Source: Daldinia sp. FL1419 (Eukaryota > Ascomycota > Sordariomycetes > Xylariales > Hypoxylaceae). From it: a stretch of DNA of 64,000 nucleotides. The notes beneath the pieces are model-generated. The model saw only the letters and a program-made list of their open reading frames with translations, did no database searches and was not told where the DNA came from. A program made the position numbers and the translations under genes. Shown one piece after another: positions 57,156 through 64,000 of the stretch (position 1 is its first letter; each line of letters starts with the position of its first letter). The stretch is taken from the NCBI GenBank assembly GCA_025201765.1, contig MU623388.1, positions 161,780 to 225,779 of the forward strand, written 5' to 3'.

Positions 57156-59665
57156 TCAAGAATACTTGATTTTGAACACCCAGCAAAACTCCTCTTTGTC
57201 CAACAGTGATTCTGTAACCTCAATATCCAGTGTCGCCTCGCTGCCATCCCTTGTTACGCTCCACTTTAGGTCTTCACCACCTTCAACAGCGAGCAAACTA
57301 ACATCGTCGCCATCCAAAACCGGCACCGGCGCCACGATCTCCACGACACCGTCCGAAAGCTCTGGCCGTTCCAGAAATAGCACATAAAACGCCTCGTCCG
57401 TCTGCGTAAACCTGACATCCGGCCCGCCTCCAATCTCGCTCTGCACAAACCAATACGTGGTATTGAAAATGGCCTCGTCGTGGGCCCTAATCCACCTCCC
57501 CGCTTCCAACAAACTATCCACCTCGGCTTGGACCAGCGTGCCGTCGGCTTTGGGGCCTATATCCAACAGCAGATTCCCGTTCTTCGACACGATGTCGACC
57601 AGCGCGTAGATTATACCGCTGGCGTTCATGTACGCGGCATCCGGCGTCGCGCGGTTGTACCCGTAGCTGTACGGATCCAGGCCCCGGCTGCTTTCCCACT
57701 TGCGCCGCTGCGCGGAGCCGAATTGCTGGTACTCCGGGGTGTCGAAGTCGGCGGCCTGCGGGACCCCGCACCGGCTGTTTGTCGCGACTTGCCGGTCCGC
57801 GGCGCGGGTGCTGGTGTACCATTGCGAGGCGAAGGCGGCGGTGGCGTTGGAGGCGCCGCAGTCGCACCACATTATGTCGATGGAGTAGGCGTATGCGAGC
57901 GTGTTCATCTGCGGGAGCATGATGTCGGAGAGGAAGTCGGTCGCGGGGATGTGTCCGGTGTATGGTTCCGAGACCCCGGTGTAAGGGTTCGTGGCGAGGA
58001 AACCGGGCCAGGTCTCGGTGCCGTAGGGCCCGTAGGATGGGTTGAACCATTCCGGGAGCGAAAAGTACGTCCCCCGCTTCAGATGCGGTTGGTGCTCGGC
58101 TGCGGCGGAAAAAAGCTCCCCGAGTAAGTCCCGGCGTGGACCGTGGTGTAGCGTGGAGCGGTTGGTGGTGTTTCCCGCGTCGAAGATGGCGAAGCCGTCG
58201 TGGTGCTTGGATGTTATGACGAAGTACTTAGCCCCCGCGTCGGCGATCAGGTCGACCCATGCTTCCGGGTCGAAGTTGGAGGCGGTGAAGTTGGCGAAGG
58301 TGTCGTCGTAGACCCAATCTTTTCCGTAGGTGCGGAGGCGGTAATCGTAAAAGTCGGAGGGGTCGGATTCGGGGTGGTGGTTTGAGTACCACCTGGTGTT
58401 TTGGTTAGTCGCTGTAATCTTTGAGCGGGTCTAGTTGTGCTATTTACCAGAACCATTCCGCATAGCTCTCGTGCGGTGACGAGTTGCCCCATCCTGTTAC
58501 GGAGTACGGGCCCCAGTGTATGAATATCCCATACTTGGCGTCGTTGAACCATTCCGGACTCTCGTGTCTAGCCAGGTTGTCTAAGTCGGTGGTCCACTCA
58601 GTTAGACCAAATTGGAGACGGTCGAATCCAAAGGATTTCCGAGTAGTGCCATCGTCAACAACGACGGATATGTTGGTCGGGTCGGTAGAATTTGACTCAA
58701 CCCCTATTGTCACAATCTTCTGGTCACCCGGGCATAATCGTTTGATATGCCCATGCTCAGTAGTATACATGTTATCCCCGGAAATAGATACGGTTAACCC
58801 GTCTCCCACGACACAATCGGAACCAGCGTTGTTTACCGTAATTTCAACTGCCTGAGCACCGCTGCTAAGCCATTTCTGGGTTGGACGAACAGACTGGACG
58901 TCTACTGCCGCGCCGGCCTTCCAGACGGAAATGGCGAATACGTGCAGTCTACCATCATCAGAGTTGGTTGTTTCTGGTAGAATTATACTCTGGAGCTCCT
59001 TTCCAGGTTCCAGGTGCGCGGTCCGCTCAAATATGTGGCTGGTATTATAATTCACGCCCGTGGCAGTGAAACGGTTGGGTAATATCAGTTCTCCGCGATT
59101 GATTGTCAGGAAGCTATACCAGTCCAAGGACCTCAGCTCGTACGTCGACGTGCTATCGTCGGTATACTTGAAGATCACATTACCAGACGCTATCTCGCCT
59201 TCCTTGTCCCCAGAGACCAAGAATGAGGCTGAGAAGTACGATCCCGGGGGTACGGGTATAGTCTGGATATTGCATATAATATTATCGGATTGACCAGGTC
59301 CAGTGTATCCCGGAAATAAGTATACTATACCTGTATAGCTTGAGGTATAGTAGGGCCCATCTAGATCCGGCGCCGGATAAGACTGGTCTAGCGTGTCGAA
59401 AGAGGCCTCTCCTGGATATGTGCCAAAAGCCTTGTTGTTATAAAGAGACGACAAATTAAGCAGAATGGACTTTTACAATATTAGCTCTATAACAGCTTTC
59501 GCCCCTAGACAGCACAAAAGTATGCCATATTCCCGTACCGCAACAAAGACGCGAAATACACCATACCTGCGAGCCAGATAGCCCTGATCGCTGCGCGACA
59601 CACTCTACAGCGAAGGCCGCCACATGAAGGAAGAGCCCTGCGAGGATGGTATTACTCCCTACCAT
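57156..59665 (-). CDS. Secreted alpha-L-fucosidase, GH29
   Basis: Three exons, 59665-59567, 59469-58448 and 58392-57156, give 785 aa. A signal peptide (about residues 1-24, MVGSNTILAGLFLHVAAFAVECVA) is followed by an N-terminal beta-rich domain of about 300 residues. Then comes the GH29 catalytic domain: WFNDAKYGIFIHWGPYSVTGWG, ESYAEWFWWYSNHH, KYFVITSKHHDGFAIF, GTYFSLPEWFNPSYG, and DIMWCDCG, where D551 is the predicted nucleophile. A C-terminal beta-domain follows. The enzyme would release alpha-linked L-fucose from glycans outside the cell. Exon 3 is markedly GC-rich at 57500-58400, so an opposite-strand frame stays open there by chance. Several N-glycosylation sequons (NXS/T) support secretion. 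Confidence 0.93.
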
Positions 59666-62626
59666 AGTCGTTTGTGTGTCTTGCTTTCAGTCGTAAGGTT
59701 CTTACATCAGTATTGGTAATCGAACACGATAGAAATTTTAGTATTCGTTTTGCGCCGGCCCTTGGGTCCGTCCTTACCTCACCCGCCTGATCGGCACCCG
59801 ATCGTGGCAGCGTCGCATTCCGACGGTTTTAGGCATCTCCCGAGATCTGCTGCAAGCATGATAACGACCTGGTTCGGGATCGAGAGATACGCATACCAGG
59901 TCCCGAACGTGATTGGTGTAACTACCTGAACGCTGCCGGGAGTTTCAAGGGGGATCGGTTTTACTGGTCTCGGTTACTGATTTCGCGAAACCCCGCGGAG
60001 TCCCCATGGGGTTGGATCATTGTCGCGATATCGCGAGGGGATTACGCAAGACTATACTGACTTCATTCGAACTTTGCAGGTTTTGTTTAACTACCTGCTC
60101 AGGGATTCGGAGAGCCCGCAAAAGTAGATGAGGACATGCAAGACATAATTGGAGTTATTTGTCATTGTTCGCGTATAATTAATATCTGCCTACTCCTTAA
60201 TCAAAGGATTTCTCATCCTGATGCAGTCTTCTATAGATTAAACCCATATATTAACCCCCGTCGAAATTAATGAATCCCCACGCGGGTGGCCCGGGTACAA
60301 CGTATACTCACATGGCATACCCAACCCAAAGGCTAACTATAGCAACCGACGAGGCTTCTAGCAAAGTCGTTAGCCAGCGTGCTGGATTCCTAGGTACGCT
60401 GCCTCTTATTCTTAGACCACCTAATAATAAACCCAACAGCTATTATTAGATACTCAGATTTGGTAGACGTCGAGACTGAATGTGGCATCATACCTAGACC
60501 GTAGTGCTTGACGATGATGTGAGGTATAGAATAAGTATTCATGACCATCGTCAGCTTTGAGGAATTAGGGAACAAGTCTAGCATACTATGTATTTTGCAT
60601 AGGTAGCTTAAGCTTAATTTCGTCTGTCGACTTAGTCTCTTTGAGGGCTTCGAAGTAACCACCATGACGTTAACTAGGCTGACGTTTACAATCGATGGAA
60701 ACACATGGCCCCATCGCGTAAAGGTTTGCCATTGGAAAAAGTAATGAGGAGCCCTAGTCGCTCTCGTGACTCGACTGACTAGACTCGGGCTTTGAGAAAG
60801 AAACGTTATCAATGCGTGGGTTAGGATCGGGAATCCTTGTGGCAACCTTGACCATCCGCCGCCACGCATGGAGAAACTGGGCAAACGAGCTACGTGTTCT
60901 ATCCCCAGGATGTGTCCGAGTCTATGCGGTAAGTGGAATTTTACTCGTGGAGCGACAAGATTTACGATGAGGTAATAGGTTGACCCAAACAGCAAGTAAG
61001 AAATAAAACAGAATTCCATCCGGCCGACGATTGTTCTCGAGTATTCCGAACGCCACGAGCCCCTTGTCCCGTCAACCCGGACAGAAACAGCTTACAGAGG
61101 CGATAAACTTCGAACGACCTATAGACCGCATTGTGGCCCAATGACTACGACTGCATCTATCTTGCTTGACAGTCATCTATCGGCGATCATATTCCCTCGG
61201 GCTTACTTTGAGCCATGTGTTATCTGAGTTGGTATTTTCGCTTAGGAGGCTATGGATGCAAAACCATCTAAGGGAGTTACTCCATGCCTCCTATACGACG
61301 GTTTGATTTGGAATTCCCCCTTTTCTCCGCTGTGGTGGCCTCGTTCAGGAGTATGCCCTACGGCATAGTTAACCGAATAGTTACCTATGTGGGAAGTTCA
61401 AACGGGAGAAGACCTGTGACAAGCAGCCGCAATATCGAGGCAACGTATCTGTGGGTTACAGGTTTCGTCTTACGGGTCACATACGCGCCCACGACCCCAT
61501 CACAAGGCATCAACGATAACGTTATGGTCTAGTGTAGGTAAATGCCTAGGAGTGCCACCAATGAATATTCTTACCACTAAGACGAATCAGACAAATGGCT
61601 AACCTAACTCTATTTTCTCTTCGGGGATGACGACACTAGCATGTGTTCCCAACAATACCTACAGTATGGATGCCGGACCAGGGCCTATAAGATGTCTTGG
61701 CATTGCTTCCTCCTCCCTACATTAGGGCCGAGATTTGGACCGGATATAGTGAAGAGCGGGTGCTCCTTGGGCACCCTAGCAGTCCTCGACGCAGACTCGG
61801 CCATAAGGCTATCCACGGTTGTCGATCACTTGTCGACAACGTCGTGAGAAGGATCTCATTTTAGAACCCCAGCTACGAAGCTAGGTTAGACACAATATTG
61901 TGAGCTAGGCCGTCTAACCCGACAACCAGAACAGTGGACCTTTCGACGGCGAAAGGTTCTCGATCGTGCCTAGAACCTTGGGTAGGTTTCCACAGGCGAG
62001 GCGATATGGAAGATCATGTTCGGTGGCCTAATTCAGGTAGAACCTACCTAACCATACGTGTTAGTATACGACTACCAGTGGCAAAGAGGTATCCAAGAAA
62101 ACATCCAATATCGAATTCGAGTTTGTTCAGACCCATATTTCCGAGTGCTGGATGCGGCTTGTTGCTACGCTGCCATTTATCGCGGTTCTATAATTGGGAG
62201 GTGTAAATAACCGGGTAAATGCGATACAGCCAGAAGGGGGTGAAAAGCAAGGCTCAGGGATCAATCGACACACGGAGCCATGGCTGCCCTTGACCCCCAA
62301 TGCGGAAATCGATGCCAATCAAGCTGGGAAATGATCCCGACCAATCGTTCCGCTTCGCCCGAGTCGAAGAAATCTTCGAACGATTTCTTCGCGCTCGGCA
62401 GTTATTGGGCGTAGGCCCGCGAGAACGCCCTCCCACGGAATCATACAAGTACGACGGGCATCACGAACTTCCCCAGATTTCAAGATCCCCGGATTCTACT
62501 TCTGCAACCGTGCATCTCGCTGTCATCTCGCTGTCTCTTCGCAGCTAACTATCGTTGCTCGCCCAACATCTCACTCATTCTCACCAAAGGCCCGTCGACC
62601 AACGTCCCAAGTAAAATCCAGTCACG
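59666..62626. other. Gene-poor region, 3 kb
   Basis: No supported gene. A 209-codon minus frame at 60390-61019 is the longest, but it shows no domain, no signal-peptide-like start and no upstream support, so I do not call it. A perfect hairpin sits at 62365-62391. The last 100 nt are the leader of the DUF1996 gene. Confidence 0.5.
62365..62391 (+). promoter_or_regulatory. Perfect 10-bp inverted repeat upstream of DUF1996 gene
   Basis: CGAAGAAATC at 62365-62374 and its exact reverse complement at 62382-62391 are separated by 7 nt, 236 nt before the start. It may be an operator or a leader hairpin; the function is unknown. Confidence 0.45.
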
Positions 62627-63867
62627 ATGCAGCTGACCTCGCTCGCTGCCGCCGCGCTTCTTGCGCAGAATGCTGCCGCTCAGTTCGGAAACTCCATGCT
62701 GCGGTTCGCATGCTCCCAGTTGGTCGTCGACCGTATCGACCCCTTGGTCAACCCCGGCATGAAGTACACTCCTCACCTTCACCAGCTGGTCGGTGGTAAC
62801 TCCCTGAACGTCACCATGGACCCCGAGATCCACGACCTGGCTTCCTCCACCTGCACGTCTTGCACGTTTAAGGAGGACAAGTCCAACTACTGGACCGCCG
62901 TCATGTTCTTCAAGGCCAAGAACGGAACCTACAAGCGGGTTCCTCAGGTCGGCAACGGTGGCCCGCAAGGAAAGTTGATCAACAAGGGTGGTCTCGACCT
63001 TTACTACATCCCCAGCGGCAAGACGACTGCCTTCAAGAAGGTAAGATAAGACAAATCTTAGAACACCAGAAAGAAGCAATTCCTAACAAAAACAACTAGG
63101 GTTTCCGTATGTTGGCCGGTAACGCCGCCAACACCGACCCCAACAAGGTCCAGAAGTCAAACATCTGCCACCGATGCTGGACATCGCCCAACGAGAACAC
63201 CTTCGTTGGCGGTGCTCCCTGCACTGGTTCCGACACCGTTGAGATCCCCAGCTCCAAGAGCTGCAAGATGATCCGACAGACCATCATCTTCCCTACGTAA
63301 GTTCCAAGCACCTCTGCAAATTTCCGTTCGCGATTAATTACTGACTCGGTTCGTAGCTGCTGGGATGGAAAGAACCTGGACAGCCCCGACCACCAGAGCC
63401 ACGTCGCCTACAGCTCCGGCTCCGGTGCCACCGGCGGTGGTGCTTGCCCCTCCACTCACCCCGTCAAGCTACCCCAGATCATGTACGAGCTGATGTGGAA
63501 CGTCACCGAGTTCGCCGACAGCCCCGACTTCCCAACCGACGGTTCCAACCCCTACGTCTACTCCATGAACCTTGGGTAAGTTCAGAAAACCCACCCTTTT
63601 CGCATTGTTATTCTGCGGACAGCTAACCTTTCTACAGCGGCCCTGCCGCTCACGGCGACTACCTCTTCGGCTGGGAAGGCGACACTCTCCAGAAGGCCAT
63701 GGACAACATCGCCCAATGCGGCCTTAACACCGACTGCAACGCCGCCGGCATCCACGCCCAGACCCCCGACCAGTACAGCGCTTGCACCAAGGAGCAACAA
63801 GCTCCCGAGGATGTAGACGGCTGTAAGTATTCCTGCCCGTCCTTCCGTTTTACTAGAGAGAACAAGC

Positions 63868-63901
<34 letters not shown>

Positions 63902-64000
63902 CATAAAAAAAAATCCCAGGGCTCGGGGCAATCCCCAAGGGCGAGTTGGAATGCAAACCCAAGACCCACCCACAAAACAAATAACCTAACCAACCGTGGA
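62627..64000 (+). CDS. Secreted DUF1996 protein, 3' end beyond the window
   Basis: Exons 62627-63040, 63100-63296, 63357-63575 and 63638-63832 are in phase. A fifth exon must lie past 64000, because the donor T|GTAAGTATT at 63833 has no convincing acceptor before the end. The visible 341 residues start with a signal peptide (MQLTSLAAAALLAQNAAAQ). The DUF1996 domain follows: FACSQLVVDRIDPLVNPG, HLHQLVGGNSLNVTM, TSCTFKEDKSNYWTAVMFF, GFRMLAGNA, CWDGKNLDSPDHQSHVAY, and GDYLFGWEGDTLQKAMD. Such proteins are secreted by many fungi, often with a WSC domain after it; their substrate is unknown. Cys pairs suggest disulfides. The last intron contains a 31-A run. Confidence 0.92.
63869..63899 (+). repeat. 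A31 homopolymer inside a DUF1996 intron
   Basis: An uninterrupted run of 31 A followed by C and a second A-run, located in the open intron after 63832. Confidence 0.9.

Noticed and set aside
57480..58127. 215-codon plus-strand frame opposite GH29
   Set aside because: Antisense to a clear GH29 exon in very GC-rich sequence, which keeps opposite frames open.
60390..61019. 209-codon minus-strand frame
   Set aside because: No domain, no convincing start context, no splice partners; the peptide looks like translated non-coding DNA.
62549..63079. 176-codon minus-strand frame
   Set aside because: Antisense to the first exon of the DUF1996 gene; no independent evidence.
1..64000. CRISPR array, operons, prophage or bacterial features
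   Set aside because: Spliceosomal introns throughout, no spaced direct repeats, and all strong proteins are fungal nuclear genes.

Overview
This window is nuclear DNA from a filamentous ascomycete (Pezizomycotina), most likely a Sordariomycete; the placement is inferred from gene content and style, not computed. The genes are typical of that group: short introns of about 50-110 nt with GT..AG borders and CTAAC/CTAAT-like branch sites, intergenic DNA dotted with TACCTAGGTA-type palindromes and microsatellites, and protein families such as DUF1996, filamentous-fungal SLM, and a GH29 fucosidase with an N-terminal extension. I rebuilt every gene by hand, joining exons so that the reading frame and family motifs run through. 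Nineteen protein-coding genes, one intron-containing tRNA and four gene relics are supported.

Layout. 0-19.8 kb holds housekeeping genes: a DUF1917 protein (-), diphthine methylesterase DPH7 (+), an Msn5/exportin-5 karyopherin (+, 11 exons), an Ldb17/Dip1 actin-nucleation protein (+), an SLM-type PH-domain TORC2 effector (+) and H/ACA snoRNP protein GAR1 (-). 19.8-32.9 kb is gene-poor and contains one intact gene, a type II membrane protein with an Asp-rich glycosyltransferase-like motif. It is followed by a small graveyard at 29.3-31.9 kb: a sulfotransferase-like 5' fragment and two unrelated cytochrome P450 relics on opposite strands that meet at about 30.51 kb. 33-39 kb has a small basic nuclear-type protein, tRNA-Pro(CGG) and a broken gene of unknown family.

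39.4-59.7 kb is dense, with ten genes that alternate strand without exception: PDAP1-like, a membrane protein, mitochondrial IF-2, GGA adaptor, TSR3, an HNH protein, a haloacid dehalogenase, a DJ-1/PfpI protein, an alpha/beta-hydrolase-like membrane protein and a GH29 alpha-L-fucosidase. Neighbours therefore share either a divergent promoter or a convergent 3' region. The window ends inside a secreted DUF1996 gene.

Functionally many genes serve translation and ribosome or RNA maturation (DPH7, GAR1, TSR3, IFM1, tRNA-Pro) or membrane traffic, actin and plasma-membrane signalling (MSN5, LDB17, SLM, GGA). I see no operon-like unit, no CRISPR, no intact transposon and no intact secondary-metabolite cluster. 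The most informative unexplained structure is the P450/sulfotransferase fossil locus and the nearby gene with two in-frame TGA codons. I did not find a convincing new biological system.
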